DNA from: SZUA-318 sp964412015
GTDB lineage: Bacteria; Gemmatimonadota; Gemmatimonadetes; Longimicrobiales; Gaopeijiaceae
Direction of reading: 5' to 3'
DNA length: 64,000 bases
Assembly (NCBI GenBank): GCA_964412015.1
Contig: CAYPMO010000001.1
Coordinates: 186,001-250,000 of the forward strand
Numbering within the stretch: the stretch's first letter is position 1; every line of letters begins with the position of its first letter. A program made the position numbers and the translations under genes. Shown one piece after another: positions 47,167-57,304 of the stretch. The notes under the pieces were generated by a model that was not told where the DNA came from, made no database searches, and was given only the letters and a program-made list of their open reading frames with translations.

Positions 47167-49196
47167 GACGGGAGCGGCTCCTCGTCTCCGCCGTCCACGA
47201 CGCTCGGAGCCGGCCCCGGAAGGGGTCCGTCACCACCGGGCAACGCGAGCGGCTTGCCCAGGGCCGGGGCAGGGCGGGAGGCGGTCTTGGCGCCGGCCGC
47301 CGGTTCGGGGGCGGGCTGCGGGAGCGGACGCAGAGGATCACCCCGCTCGAGCGTCTCGATCTGGTCGCGGTCGAGCGTCTCCCGCTCGAGCAGGGCCTGC
47401 GCGATCCGCTCGAGGAGCGGTCGGTGCTCCTCGAGTACCGTGCGCGCACGGTCGTGGGCCTCATCGAGGATCCGCTTGACCTCCTGGTCCACCAGCCGAG
47501 CGGTATGCTCCGACACCTGGCGGCGCTGGCTGATCTCCCTGCCCAGGAAGATCTCGTGCTCGGCGTCGCCGATGGCCACGAGCCCGATCACGTTGCTCAT
47601 GCCGAACTGCGTCACCATGCGCCGAGCCATCTGGGTCGCTCGCTCGATGTCGTTCCCGGCTCCGGTGGTGACGTCCTCGGCACCGAAGATCATCTCCTCG
47701 GCGACCCGGCCGCCGAAGAGCATCGCGAGCTGTCCCTCGAGCCACTCCTTGGTATAGGAGTGCCGGTCCTCCTCCGGGAGGCTCGCCGTGATGCCGAGCG
47801 CCCGGCCGCGAGGGACGATCGTGACTTTGTGGACGGGGTCGAGCCCGGGGATCTTGAGACCCATCACGGCGTGCCCGGCCTCGTGGTAGGCGGTCAGCCT
47901 GCGCTCCCTTTCGGTGAGGACCAGACTCTTGCGCTCGGTGCCGAGCATGACCTTGTCTTTGGCGCGCTCGAAGTCGTCCATGGACACCTTGTCCACGCCG
48001 CTCCGGGCTGCGAGGAGCGCGGCCTCGTTGCAGACGTTGGCCAGGTCCGCGCCGCTCATGCCGGGCGTACCCCGGGCAATCATGCCGAGGTTCACGTCGT
48101 CGGCCAACGGAAGCTTCTTGGCGTGGACCCTGAGGATCCCCTCCCGTCCTCTCACGTCGGGCGAGTCCACGACCACCTGACGGTCGAAGCGGCCCGGGCG
48201 CAGGAGCGCGGGGTCCAGCACGTCCGGGCGGTTCGTGGCCGACAGGAGAATCACGCCCTCGTTCGATTCGAAACCGTCCATCTCCACGAGAAGCGCGTTC
48301 AGCGTCTGCTCACGCTCGTCGTGGCCGCCGCCCAGCCCCGCTCCCCGGTGGCGGCCGACCGCGTCGATCTCGTCCACGAAGATGATGCAGGGCGCATGCG
48401 CCTTACCCTGCTCGAACAGGTCGCGCACACGCGAGGCACCGACGCCCACGAACATCTCGACGAAGTCCGAGCCGGACATCTGGAAGAACGGCCGACCCGC
48501 CTCGCCGGCCACCGCGCGGGCGAGCAGTGTCTTGCCCGTGCCCGGCGGGCCCACGAGGAGGACGCCCTTCGGAAGGCGGCCGCCCAGCCGGGAGAACCTG
48601 GCCGGGTCCTTGAGGAACTCGATGATCTCCTGGAGCTCCTCCTTGGCCTCATCCGCTCCGGCCACGTCCGAGAACGTCACCTTGGGTGTGTCGGGGCTGA
48701 TGAGCTTCGCCTTGGAGCGCCCGAACTGGAACGCACGGTTCCCCCCGCCCTGCATGGTCCGGAAGATCCAGAGCCAGAACGCGATGAAGAGGAGCCAGGG
48801 GAGCGCCCCGAGCAGATAGGCCCCCCAGCCCGGTTGTTGCTCCTCGGCCTCGATCAGGACGCCGGATTGATAGAGCCGGTCCGCCAGGCCGTCCTCCGCT
48901 CCGGGCGGAAGCGTAGCCGTAAAGCGCACGAGATCCTGTCCGTCGCGCTGGACGGGGGCGCGCAACTCCCCCTCGATCGTGGCCTCTCCCTGGAACGTGA
49001 CCTTGTGGATGTTGCCGGCCTCGAACTGGGCGAGGAATTCGGAGAACGTGAAGGCGGCGGCCGGCCTCCTGGGACCTCTCACGAGCTGCAGGGCCACCAC
49101 GAACATCAGGATCATGAGGATCCAGAAGGCCGCGGTCTTGGACAGCCGTGCCCAGGGGGAGCCGTTGTCGGGTCGAAGCGGGTTGTTGTTTGCCAT
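47163..49196 (-). CDS. ftsH: ATP-dependent zinc metalloprotease FtsH
   Basis: 677 aa. Two transmembrane helices (about 18-38 and 119-139) flank a periplasmic domain; AAA+ ATPase with Walker A GPPGTGKT and the SRH segment; zinc motif HEAGH (YHEAGHAVMG) followed by the metal Asp region. It degrades membrane and soluble proteins, including LpxC in other bacteria. The ATG shown fits MANNNPLRPDN; a GTG five codons upstream is open. It overlaps folP (GTGA). The Pro-rich C terminus is a variable tail. Confidence 0.96.
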   Translation of the reverse strand: MANNNPLRPDNGSPWARLSKTAAFWILMILMFVVALQLVRGPRRPAAAFTFSEFLAQFEAGNIHKVTFQGEATIEGELRAPVQRDGQDLVRFTATLPPGAEDGLADRLYQSGVLIEAEEQQPGWGAYLLGALPWLLFIAFWLWIFRTMQGGGNRAFQFGRSKAKLISPDTPKVTFSDVAGADEAKEELQEIIEFLKDPARFSRLGGRLPKGVLLVGPPGTGKTLLARAVAGEAGRPFFQMSGSDFVEMFVGVGASRVRDLFEQGKAHAPCIIFVDEIDAVGRHRGAGLGGGHDEREQTLNALLVEMDGFESNEGVILLSATNRPDVLDPALLRPGRFDRQVVVDSPDVRGREGILRVHAKKLPLADDVNLGMIARGTPGMSGADLANVCNEAALLAARSGVDKVSMDDFERAKDKVMLGTERKSLVLTERERRLTAYHEAGHAVMGLKIPGLDPVHKVTIVPRGRALGITASLPEEDRHSYTKEWLEGQLAMLFGGRVAEEMIFGAEDVTTGAGNDIERATQMARRMVTQFGMSNVIGLVAIGDAEHEIFLGREISQRRQVSEHTARLVDQEVKRILDEAHDRARTVLEEHRPLLERIAQALLERETLDRDQIETLERGDPLRPLPQPAPEPAAGAKTASRPAPALGKPLALPGGDGPLPGPAPSVVDGGDEEPLPS

Positions 49197-49232
49197 TGGT
49201 CTCGCTCTCACGCGCTGCGGGAGTGCGTCCCC

Positions 49233-49781
49233 CTAAAGGCTCGCGATGTAGGGCAAATGGCGGAAGTCCTCGGCGTAGTCGAGCCCATACCCCACGAGGA
49301 ACTCGTTCGGCGCGTCGAAGCCGATCCAACGCGGCTCCGGGTCGAGCGGGACCAAGTGCTTGTGGAGGAGGGTACACACCTCGAGGCTGGCTGGATCCCT
49401 CGCTTCCAGGCGTGGCAGCAGGCGTTTCAGCGTCGTTCCCGAATCCACGATGTCCTCTACGAGCACCACGGCGCGGCCCTTCATCTCCGAGGACGGGTCG
49501 TAGAGCAGGCGGACTTCGCCCGTGGAGACGGTCCCCTCGCCGTAGGACGACGCCAGGACGAAGTCCACCTGCAGGGGCAGGTCGATCGCACGGACCAGGT
49601 CGGCCAGAAAGACGAACGAGCCCTTCAGGGTCCCGACCAACAGGAGCCGGTCGGCCGCCGTGTACGTCCTCGAGATCTCGCTCGCGAGCTCGCGCACCCT
49701 GGCCTGGATGGCCTCCTCGGAGAAGACGACGCGCCGGATCTCCTGGCCTCCGAGCCGGGTGCTCTCAGTCAGCTGCGGCAT
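49233..49781 (-). CDS. hpt: Hypoxanthine-guanine phosphoribosyltransferase
   Basis: 182 aa purine salvage enzyme. The PRPP loop motif VVLVEDIVDSGTT and the LLVGTLKGSFVFLADL segment are typical. The stop lies 36 bp before ftsH; tilS-hpt-ftsH is a classical linkage. Its start overlaps the tilS end by 17 nt in another frame. Confidence 0.95.
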   Translation of the reverse strand: MPQLTESTRLGGQEIRRVVFSEEAIQARVRELASEISRTYTAADRLLLVGTLKGSFVFLADLVRAIDLPLQVDFVLASSYGEGTVSTGEVRLLYDPSSEMKGRAVVLVEDIVDSGTTLKRLLPRLEARDPASLEVCTLLHKHLVPLDPEPRWIGFDAPNEFLVGYGLDYAEDFRHLPYIASL

Positions 49782-51156
49782 GGATGATCCAGATCGTCAG
49801 CGCCTCGTCGTGGGTCCTGGGCCGGGCGTCCGTTCCCCGGATCACCCCCGGCACCCAGAGGACCGCGCCGGCCGCATCCACCAGCACGGGCACCCGATGC
49901 CGCTCCCGCGGAGGGACCCTGGCCTCCAGGAGGACCTTCTTGAGCTTCTTCGATCCGTACTCCAGGCGAATCCGGTCACCGTGACGCCAACCTCTCACCG
50001 AGAGCGGGAACCTCAGCTCGGCGATCCGGAACGCGCTCCGCTCCGTGTCCCCCCACTCCCCGCCCTCCACCGCGCCCGGGGCCCATCGCACATGGAACCG
50101 TACGCCGCCGATCATCACCTCCGACGAGCCCCCCGCCGCGTCGCCGAGCGCCGCTTCCACGTCGGGCGGAGCGGCCTGCCACCGCGTGAGGACGAGCCGG
50201 TCCAGCTCCCTACGGAGCGTGAGGCCGTCCCCCAGCGACACGGAGGTCCCGCTGGTGCCCGCCCTTGTAAACTCGACTGCGTCCCGGGTTCCTGCCTCGG
50301 AAGGCACGACACCGAGCCTCCGAGCCAGGGCGCGGAGCAGGCGTGCCCGCACGGCCGGGTGTCGCGCGCCCAACCGGACCGCGTCCATCGAGTACCCCTC
50401 CTCCTCCTCACGCAGGCCCGCCTCGCCGAGGAGCTCGTCCTCCAGGCTCCGCCACGCGGCCTCGTCGGCCGCCGCGCGGCGCGCCAGGCCCGAGAGCGCC
50501 CGGCGTGCCCTGGGGGCGATCGACGCCTCGACCTCCGGGAGGATCCGGCCGCGCAGGACGTTGCGCGCGTACGAGGACGACAGGTTCGTCGGGTCCTCCC
50601 GCCAGCCGAGGCCGTGAGCCTCCGCATAGGCACGCAGATCCTCCCGGGTGAACGGCAGGAGAGGCCGCCACACCCGGGGAGACCGCCGCTCCCGGATCCC
50701 CCTGAGGCCCGTGGGGCCGGTCCCCCTGAGCACGCGGAAGAGAACGGTCTCGGCCTGGTCGTCGGCGTGATGGGCGGTCACCATCCAGCGGGCACCCACG
50801 TCGCGTCTCGTGGCCTCGAGGAACTCGTATCGGCGGACCCGGGCCTCGGCCTCGGTCGTCGGCGCCGGGTCCAGGAGGCACGCGCGGAGGGGAACGACCC
50901 ACGCGTCGCACAGCCTCGCCACCCAGCGCGCGTCGGCGGTCGAGTCCGCACGCATCCCGTGGTCCACGTGCGCGGCGGTGAGCTTGGGCGACGGCTCCGT
51001 CAGGGCGAAGCGTAGAAGATGGAGGAGCACGACCGAATCCAGGCCTCCGGAGAGCGCCACGACGACGCCGTCGCCCTCGCGCACGAGGCCCCGCGCGCGC
51101 ACGTGGGCCACGAACCGACGGCCCAGCTCCGACTCGGCGGGAGGCGGCGTGCTCAC
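49765..51156 (-). CDS. tilS: tRNA(Ile)-lysidine synthase TilS
   Basis: 463 aa. The PP-loop SGGLDSV near the N terminus binds ATP; the enzyme adds lysine to C34 of tRNA-Ile(CAU) so it reads AUA. The motif HVDHGMRADS and the region AHHADDQAET are typical, with C-terminal domains (TilS and tilS_C). GTG start overlapping the phosphodiesterase stop (GTGA). In the usual tilS-hpt-ftsH order. Confidence 0.95.
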   Translation of the reverse strand: MSTPPPAESELGRRFVAHVRARGLVREGDGVVVALSGGLDSVVLLHLLRFALTEPSPKLTAAHVDHGMRADSTADARWVARLCDAWVVPLRACLLDPAPTTEAEARVRRYEFLEATRRDVGARWMVTAHHADDQAETVLFRVLRGTGPTGLRGIRERRSPRVWRPLLPFTREDLRAYAEAHGLGWREDPTNLSSSYARNVLRGRILPEVEASIAPRARRALSGLARRAAADEAAWRSLEDELLGEAGLREEEEGYSMDAVRLGARHPAVRARLLRALARRLGVVPSEAGTRDAVEFTRAGTSGTSVSLGDGLTLRRELDRLVLTRWQAAPPDVEAALGDAAGGSSEVMIGGVRFHVRWAPGAVEGGEWGDTERSAFRIAELRFPLSVRGWRHGDRIRLEYGSKKLKKVLLEARVPPRERHRVPVLVDAAGAVLWVPGVIRGTDARPRTHDEALTIWIIHAAAD

Positions 51157-51989
51157 GGCCCCACGAGCCCGGGAGGCGCGGGACGGCCGGCCAGCTCGAC
51201 GAGGACACGGGCGAGTACGTCGGGGCGATCACTCTGGATGCCGTCCACCCCCAGAGCGAGGAGGCGGCGCATGTCGTCCGCGTCGTCCACGGTCCAGACG
51301 TGCACCGGGAGGTTCCGTCGGTGGGCGGTGCGGACGAAGGCATCGGTCACGATCGTGCGACTCTCCCAGGTCTCGGGCACTTGCAGGACATCCGCGGCGG
51401 GAGTGTAGGGCCCGCCGCCCGGGAGGCGATGGAGCATCAAGAACAACCAGATCTGCGTCCGGCTCGCCCCCCACGGGCCCCGATATCCTCTCGCCGGCGC
51501 TCGCCACCGCTCGTGCTCGGCCGCCAGCAGCACGCGGTCCTCGGCGCCATGCCGCCGGATGATCTCCACCAGGGGCGCGGCGACGCGCGTCTCCTTCGTC
51601 TCGACGTTCATCCGCGTGTGGGGAAACGCCGTGAGGACATCCTCGAAGCGCGGAACCTCCACCCCCTTCCCGCGGAACGAGGTCGTGCCCTCCAGGTCCA
51701 CGAAGCGATAGCCGGCGTCGAGCCGACGCAGCTCCTCGAGCTTGAACGCGAACACCGGCCCCCTGCCATCGGTCGTCCGATCCACGGTCTCGTCGTGGAT
51801 CACCACGACCTCGCCGTCCCGCGTGAGGCGAACGTCCATCTCCAACATGTCGGCCTCCCACCGCTCCACCGCGTCGCGGAAGGCCACCATGGTGTTCTCG
51901 GGAGCGAGGCGCGATCCGCCGCGGTGCGCCCCGAGCATGGGCGCCCCCGCCAAGTACGTCCGGCCGGGTCGCGGACCGAAGAACGTCAT
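51153..51989 (-). CDS. Glycerophosphodiester phosphodiesterase family protein (second copy)
   Basis: 278 aa. GDPD barrel with AHRGGSRLAPENT, EMDVRLTRDGEVVVIHD and the late segments NVETK and VWTVDD. The catalytic His pair is present. There is no signal peptide at the start used, so it is cytoplasmic. It differs from the copy at 13410 in length and in the central loops (GPYTPAADVLQVP). Its stop overlaps tilS. Substrate is not readable. Confidence 0.88.
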   Translation of the reverse strand: MTFFGPRPGRTYLAGAPMLGAHRGGSRLAPENTMVAFRDAVERWEADMLEMDVRLTRDGEVVVIHDETVDRTTDGRGPVFAFKLEELRRLDAGYRFVDLEGTTSFRGKGVEVPRFEDVLTAFPHTRMNVETKETRVAAPLVEIIRRHGAEDRVLLAAEHERWRAPARGYRGPWGASRTQIWLFLMLHRLPGGGPYTPAADVLQVPETWESRTIVTDAFVRTAHRRNLPVHVWTVDDADDMRRLLALGVDGIQSDRPDVLARVLVELAGRPAPPGLVGP

Positions 51990-52014
51990 GGCGGTGTCCT
52001 CCCCAAGAGACCCG

Positions 52015-52530
52015 CTAGGAGCCTCTCCGCGTGCTCTCGACCCGAGCCACGTCCGCGCGGGACAGCTCGTGGTACCGATAGAGGACGAGGTCGATCAGAC
52101 GGCTCGTCATCTCCCGCTCCCGGTGGAGCCGCTCGCCGCCGTCCGGCGACGGCTGCGCGAGCCCATCCTCCAGCTCGACCACCCGCGAGGCCAGGAACCG
52201 CAGGATATCCTCCACGACCTCCGGCCGGGGGCTGGCCGGCGCCTTCGCGTCCGGCATCACCTCCGTGAGAAGGAGGCCGCGCACGAAGGCCAGGAACCCC
52301 GGAAAGGCGAGCTCGGTGAGTGGCCCTCCATCGAGCGACTCCTCGTCCGTGATGTGCTCCCACTCGAGCTCGTTCCAATACAGATCCTCGGCTTCCTCCT
52401 CGAGAAAGGAGCGGATCTTCTCCGGAATCGGAGAGCGCGGCCCCGTGCGCGGCGCCTCGAGGCTCCGCCCGAGGAGGTGCTCCAGGCGCTCGCGACGCCC
52501 TCCAAGCAGCGTAGTGACGCGGTCGGTCAT
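52015..52530 (-). CDS. Hypothetical acidic helical protein
   Basis: 171 aa, no signal, no membrane segment; rich in Glu, Leu, Arg and predicted helical throughout (PEKIRSFLEEEAEDLYWNELEWEHITDEE). No family is recognised. The ATG is the first one in frame after the preceding noncoding stretch. It lies 25 bp before the second phosphodiesterase gene and is probably in one transcript with it. The 262-bp gap 52531-52792 shows no clear promoter. Confidence 0.6.
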   Translation of the reverse strand: MTDRVTTLLGGRRERLEHLLGRSLEAPRTGPRSPIPEKIRSFLEEEAEDLYWNELEWEHITDEESLDGGPLTELAFPGFLAFVRGLLLTEVMPDAKAPASPRPEVVEDILRFLASRVVELEDGLAQPSPDGGERLHREREMTSRLIDLVLYRYHELSRADVARVESTRRGS

Positions 52531-52792
52531 GGGGCTTTCTCGGGAGTGGGTTGAGGTATTCGGCGCGAAGGCAAGATAGGCCGCCGCCGGGTCCCGGGAA
52601 ACCAGGGCAAAGGGCGCATTCGGGCGCCGCCGTACCTCCAGGCGCGTGTCCCTCACCTCCAACTTCCGGCTGCCCGAGAGCATCCAACGGACGGCGACGT
52701 CAAGCTGGCAATCGTGGGGTGTGGGGGTTCTGGATGCGGGGGGCCGCAGACGGGGTGCAGGCGGCCGCGGCCGAGCGACGGGAGGAGAGAGC

Positions 52793-55252
52793 ATGCGACG
52801 CACGATGACCGGCGGGAACGCCGGCACGACCGACCTGGGAACCGACGTCCGCTTCGCTTTGCGGGTCCTGTCGCGCTCGCCGGGGTTCACGGTCGCGGCG
52901 CTTCTCACGCTGACCCTGGGCATCGGCGCCACCACCGCCATGTTCTCGGTGCTCGACGTGGCGCTCCGGCGGGCCCTTCCGTTCCCCGAGGCGGACCGCC
53001 TGGTCCTGGGCCGGGCCACGTTCGGTGGCAACGTGAACCCGTGGGTCGCGTTCCCGGACTACCAGGACTATCGGGACCAGGCTGCTTCCCTGGAAGCTCT
53101 GGCTACCATCGGCGGCGGGGCATCCCTGCGCACGGTCACGGGGGCCGGGGAGCCCGCGCAGGTCCCGGCGACCTCCGTGACCGCCAACCTCTTCGAGACC
53201 CTGGGCGTCGCCCCCATGCTGGGGCGCACCTTCACGATCGAGGAGCTTCCCTCGGACGGCGCCGGCGAAGTGGTCATCAGCCACGACTTCTGGCAGGGGT
53301 GGTTCGGGGGGGACCGGGACGCGGTGGGCCGGTCCCTGGTGGTGGACGGCTCGTCCCTCACGGTGACGGGGGTCATGCCGCCCGGCTTTCGCTTCCTGTA
53401 CGACACCGACCTTTGGATCCCGCCCTGGCCGGGCAACTCCGATCCCATCACGCGGCGCTATCACAACTGGCTCCTGGTGGGACGTCTGGCGGAGGACGTG
53501 TCCCTGGACGTGGCACAGGTGGAAGTGGACGTGATCTCGACCCAGCTCCAGCAGGCCTACCCGGACTCCAACAAGGACAAGGCCCTCCGGCTCGACGGCC
53601 TCCACGAGGCCATGGTGGAGGACTATCGCCAATCCGTCCTCCTGCTCACGGGAGCCATCCTGCTGGTGCTCCTCATCGCGTGCGGCAACGTGGCCAACCT
53701 GCTCATGGCCCGGAGCTCCACGCGGACGCCGGAGCTGGCGGTGCGCGCCGCCCTGGGCGCGGGCCGCTTCCGCCTCACCCGCCAACTCATGGCGGAGTGT
53801 GTGGTCCTGGCCCTCGCGGCCGGGGCCGCGGGGGTGGTCCTGGCCGTCTGGCTCCAGGACCTCATCCTGGGCTTCGTCTCGCTCGACCTCCTGGGCGTGA
53901 GCGAGGCGGGGCTGTCGTCCACCATGCTGGGCGTGGCCCTGGCGCTCTCCGTGGGGACGGTCTTCCTGTTCGGCATCTTCCCGTCGCTGTGGGCGGCGAG
54001 GGCGGATCCCGTCCGGGATCTGCGGGAAGGCACGCGGCGGGCGGCCGGCGTCAGCGGAGGGCGCTTCCGGAACGGCCTGGTGGTGTTCCAGGTGGCCGTC
54101 TCCCTCGTCCTCCTGGTGGGGTCGGGGCTCCTGTTGAAGAGCTTCACGAGGCTCCGGGCGCTCGACCCGGGGTTCCGGGTGGAGAGCCTGCTCACGGCCA
54201 CGGTAGCCCTCCCCTCGGAGGGGTACGAGGAGGCCGGGCTGCGGGTCCGCTTCTTCCAGGATCTCAAGGACGGCATCGAGGCGCTCCCGGGCGTCGAGTC
54301 CGCGGGCCTGATCAGCCGGCTCCCCATCCTCCAGCCCGCGGGCAACGTGGCGATCTGGGCGCCCGAGCGTCCTCCGGCCACCAACCAGGACGCCCCCTGG
54401 GCCGACCGCCGCATCGTCCTGCCCGGGTACTTCGAGACCATGGAGATCCCGCTGGTGGCGGGTCGGGCGCTGGAGGAGACGGACGTTGCCGGCACGACGC
54501 CGGTCATCGTCCTGAGCCGGCGGACGGCCGAGCTGGTGTTCCCGGGGGAGAGCGTCCTGGGCCGTCAGGTGGCGGTGGACGTGGGTCGGGACGAGCCCGG
54601 CCTCTTCGAGGTGGTGGGAGTCGTGGAGGATCACCAGAACTCCGGCCTGGGCCGGAATGTCCGTCCGGCCATGTTCTTCCCCCACGCCCAGTTGGCCGTG
54701 AGCACCATGCGCATCGCCGTAGCGGCCACCGGCGACGCAGGCGCGCTGGCCCGACCCATCCAGGATCTCGTCTGGAGCCTCGACCGGGACATCGTCCTGA
54801 GCTCCCCGCAGACCATGGAGCGGGCCCTGTCCAACTCGGTGGCGGATGTCCGGGCCGTCAGCACCGTGCTCGCGCTCTTCGCCGCCGTGGCCCTCGCCCT
54901 GGCGGCCCTGGGGCTCTATGGCGTCCTGGCCTTCTCCGTCGCCCGTCGCAGCCACGAGATCGGCGTCCGGGTGGCTCTCGGGGCCACGGGGGGCGCGGTC
55001 CTCAGGGATGTCGTTTCCCGCGGGATGACCCTGGTCGCGGTCGGACTGGTTCTGGGCATCGCGGGAGCCCTCGCGGCTACGCGCCTTGCGGGCCGGGTGC
55101 TCGAGGGGATGCTCTTCGAGACCCGTGCGGCGGATCCGGTGACCTTCGCCGGGGTGACCGCCCTCTTCGTGGCGGTGGCCCTGGGTGCCTCTCTGCTGCC
55201 GGCGTGGAAGGCGCTGCAGGTGGACCCGGTGGAGGCGTTCAGGGCAGAGTGA
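52793..55252 (+). CDS. ADOP-family ABC transporter permease (MacB/FtsX type)
   Basis: 819 aa. One N-terminal helix (about 25-48; SPGFTVAALLTLTLGIGATTAMF) with the MacB-type periplasmic core domain, then two FtsX-like three-helix blocks (about 270-430 and 680-815). The starts and ends match ADOP (acidobacterial duplicated orphan permease) proteins, which carry both half-transporters in one chain and usually lack a neighbouring ATPase gene. None is next to it here. ATG has GGAGGAGAGAGC upstream. It probably exports lipoproteins, peptides or drugs by mechanotransmission. Confidence 0.87.
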   Translation: MRRTMTGGNAGTTDLGTDVRFALRVLSRSPGFTVAALLTLTLGIGATTAMFSVLDVALRRALPFPEADRLVLGRATFGGNVNPWVAFPDYQDYRDQAASLEALATIGGGASLRTVTGAGEPAQVPATSVTANLFETLGVAPMLGRTFTIEELPSDGAGEVVISHDFWQGWFGGDRDAVGRSLVVDGSSLTVTGVMPPGFRFLYDTDLWIPPWPGNSDPITRRYHNWLLVGRLAEDVSLDVAQVEVDVISTQLQQAYPDSNKDKALRLDGLHEAMVEDYRQSVLLLTGAILLVLLIACGNVANLLMARSSTRTPELAVRAALGAGRFRLTRQLMAECVVLALAAGAAGVVLAVWLQDLILGFVSLDLLGVSEAGLSSTMLGVALALSVGTVFLFGIFPSLWAARADPVRDLREGTRRAAGVSGGRFRNGLVVFQVAVSLVLLVGSGLLLKSFTRLRALDPGFRVESLLTATVALPSEGYEEAGLRVRFFQDLKDGIEALPGVESAGLISRLPILQPAGNVAIWAPERPPATNQDAPWADRRIVLPGYFETMEIPLVAGRALEETDVAGTTPVIVLSRRTAELVFPGESVLGRQVAVDVGRDEPGLFEVVGVVEDHQNSGLGRNVRPAMFFPHAQLAVSTMRIAVAATGDAGALARPIQDLVWSLDRDIVLSSPQTMERALSNSVADVRAVSTVLALFAAVALALAALGLYGVLAFSVARRSHEIGVRVALGATGGAVLRDVVSRGMTLVAVGLVLGIAGALAATRLAGRVLEGMLFETRAADPVTFAGVTALFVAVALGASLLPAWKALQVDPVEAFRAE

Positions 55253-55447
55253 TACGGGACGTAGCGATCACCGAACGTGCGCGGTGCTCGTGTCGGCGCC
55301 CCCGTGACCAGAGGTCGCGGAAGGGGGATGCGGCCCGGTCCGTCGATCCGAAACGCGCGGCACTCCCCAGTGTGGACAGGGCGCGGCCCGCGGGTAGCTT
55401 TCAGGTTCTTCAACGTCCTGCGCACGCTGCCCGACGGAGGGCGACAC

Positions 55448-57274
55448 GTGCTTTCCCGCTCCCGGACCCTCGCCCGTGGCGGCGCGCGGATCGGCGCTGC
55501 CGTCCTCTCCTCCGCCCTCGCGGCCGCGCCCGCGGCGGCCCAGACGCCCACGTTCGAACTGGACACTCTCCTGGTCACCGGGGTCTCGCGCGTCCCCGGC
55601 GGCGCGGTGGGACGGGTGGTCACGCTGCTGGACCGGAACATGCTGGCACGGATGCCGGTCGGCAGCGTGTCGGAGGCCATCGCGTGGGTACTCGGGAGCG
55701 ACCTCCAGGCTCGTTCCCCCGCCCAGGCGGACCTCGGCCTGCGGGGCGCCTCCCCCGAGAGCGTCCTGGTCCTGGCGGACGGCGTGCGCATGAGTGACCC
55801 CCAGACGGGGCACTTCGACCTGGACCTCACCATCCCCCTGGAGCGGGTGGAGCGGATCGAGGTGCTCCTCGGCCCCGCCTCCGCCCAGTTCGGCTCCGAC
55901 GCGGTTGGCGGCGTGGTGAACGTCGTGACCCGGAGCGGCGGATCGGGCGCCGACCTCCGGGCGGAGGCGGGAGCCTTCGGCCGGTGGGCGCTGGCGGGAG
56001 TGGGAGGCGGGCGGCTGGGTGCCTGGGACGTGAGCGCCGGCCTGGAGCGGATGGCGTCGGACGGACATCGCGAAGGGACGGACTACCACGTCGTCCTCGT
56101 GGACGGCCGGGCCACGGGCCCTCTCGCGGGGGGCGCGCTGGACGTCACCCTGGGGCACGGCCGCAGGAACTTCGGCGCAGCAGGCTTCTACGGGCCCCAT
56201 CCCGCCTACGAGCGCACGCGGACCACGACGGCCTCCGCCCGCTGGACGGCGAGCGCCGGTCACCTGCGGCTCACGCCCCGGCTTTCCGCCCGCCGACACA
56301 GCGACGACTTCGTCCTCATCCGCACGGATCCTTCGGTCTACCGCAACCACCACGCCTCCGACCAACTCGGCGCCGAAGTGACCGCGCACGCGTCGGTAGG
56401 CTCGGACCGCGAGGTGGCCCTCGGGGGCGAGTGGGTCCGCGAGACCCTGGAGAGCAACGCCCTGGGGAACCGGAGCGAGGACCGGTTCGCGGCCTTCGCC
56501 GAGCTGACGACGGGGCTCGGGCGGGGGCGTGGTACGGCCGGCCTCCGCGTGGACGCCCGCGAGGGTTTCCAGACCTTCGTGTCACCATCGGTGTCCGCGT
56601 CCGTGCCGGTCGGCGCCGCTTTCAGAATCCGCGCCCAGGCGGGCCGGGCCTTTCGCGCCCCCACGTGGACCGAGCGCTACTACGAGGACCCGGCGAACCT
56701 GGGGACGCCGCACCTGAAGGGAGAGAAGTCCTGGTCGGTGGAGGCGGGCGTCGACGTTCTCGTACCGCGGGGCGCGCTCGTGCGGGCGACCGTCTTCCGC
56801 CGTCGCTCGCGGGACCTCATCGACTGGGCCCGCCCCCTCGGCGACCTCTCTGCCCGGTGGCGGACCCGCAACGTGGAGACGGCCACGTTCGACGGCCTGG
56901 AGCTGAGCGGGTCGGTCGGATCCCGGGAGACGCTGCTCGTCACCGCCTACGGGAGCTGGCTGGACCTCACCACGTCGGAGGCGGACGGCTTCTTGTCCAA
57001 ATCCACGCTCCGCCCCCTGCTCCGTACCGTAGGCGCCACCTTGGAGCGCGCCCTCTCCGGTGCGACGCACGTGCGCCTCCACCTGCGTGACCAGACCCGC
57101 GCCGGCGAGACGGGCGTGCTGACGGTGGACGCCCGCGTGGCACTGAGCACCCCGGTGGGAGACGTGTTCGTGGGCGGGACCAACCTCACGGACGCCAGCT
57201 ACGCCGACGTCTCGGGGCTGGCCGCTCCGGGCCGTGCCCTGTCGCTGGGCGTGCGGACGACGCTCGGGAGGTGA
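55448..57274 (+). CDS. TonB-dependent outer-membrane receptor (BtuB-like)
   Basis: 608 aa. Signal peptide (ending AAAPAAAQ) followed by a TonB-box-like strand (DTLLVTG), the plug domain (about 60-170; DLGLRGASPESVLVLADGVRMSD and GSDAVGGVVNVVTRSG) and a barrel with many aromatic strands ending in LSLGVRTTLGR. Overall closest to BtuB/vitamin B12-type receptors; no cobalamin riboswitch was seen upstream. GTG start with GGAGG 8 nt away. It depends on ExbBD and TonB; exbBD is in the window, a complete tonB is not. Confidence 0.88.
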   Translation: MLSRSRTLARGGARIGAAVLSSALAAAPAAAQTPTFELDTLLVTGVSRVPGGAVGRVVTLLDRNMLARMPVGSVSEAIAWVLGSDLQARSPAQADLGLRGASPESVLVLADGVRMSDPQTGHFDLDLTIPLERVERIEVLLGPASAQFGSDAVGGVVNVVTRSGGSGADLRAEAGAFGRWALAGVGGGRLGAWDVSAGLERMASDGHREGTDYHVVLVDGRATGPLAGGALDVTLGHGRRNFGAAGFYGPHPAYERTRTTTASARWTASAGHLRLTPRLSARRHSDDFVLIRTDPSVYRNHHASDQLGAEVTAHASVGSDREVALGGEWVRETLESNALGNRSEDRFAAFAELTTGLGRGRGTAGLRVDAREGFQTFVSPSVSASVPVGAAFRIRAQAGRAFRAPTWTERYYEDPANLGTPHLKGEKSWSVEAGVDVLVPRGALVRATVFRRRSRDLIDWARPLGDLSARWRTRNVETATFDGLELSGSVGSRETLLVTAYGSWLDLTTSEADGFLSKSTLRPLLRTVGATLERALSGATHVRLHLRDQTRAGETGVLTVDARVALSTPVGDVFVGGTNLTDASYADVSGLAAPGRALSLGVRTTLGR

Positions 57275-57304
57275 AGGGAGGCCAGAAACCCTTGTGCCAC
57301 TTAG

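Noticed and set aside
55253..55447. Cobalamin riboswitch before the BtuB-like receptor
   Set aside because: The leader has no B12-box-like sequence and no convincing fold. The receptor substrate stays open.
52714..55797. Second long frame overlapping the ADOP permease in another phase
   Set aside because: Low-complexity Gly/Arg/Pro translation with no motif; the permease frame is the real one.
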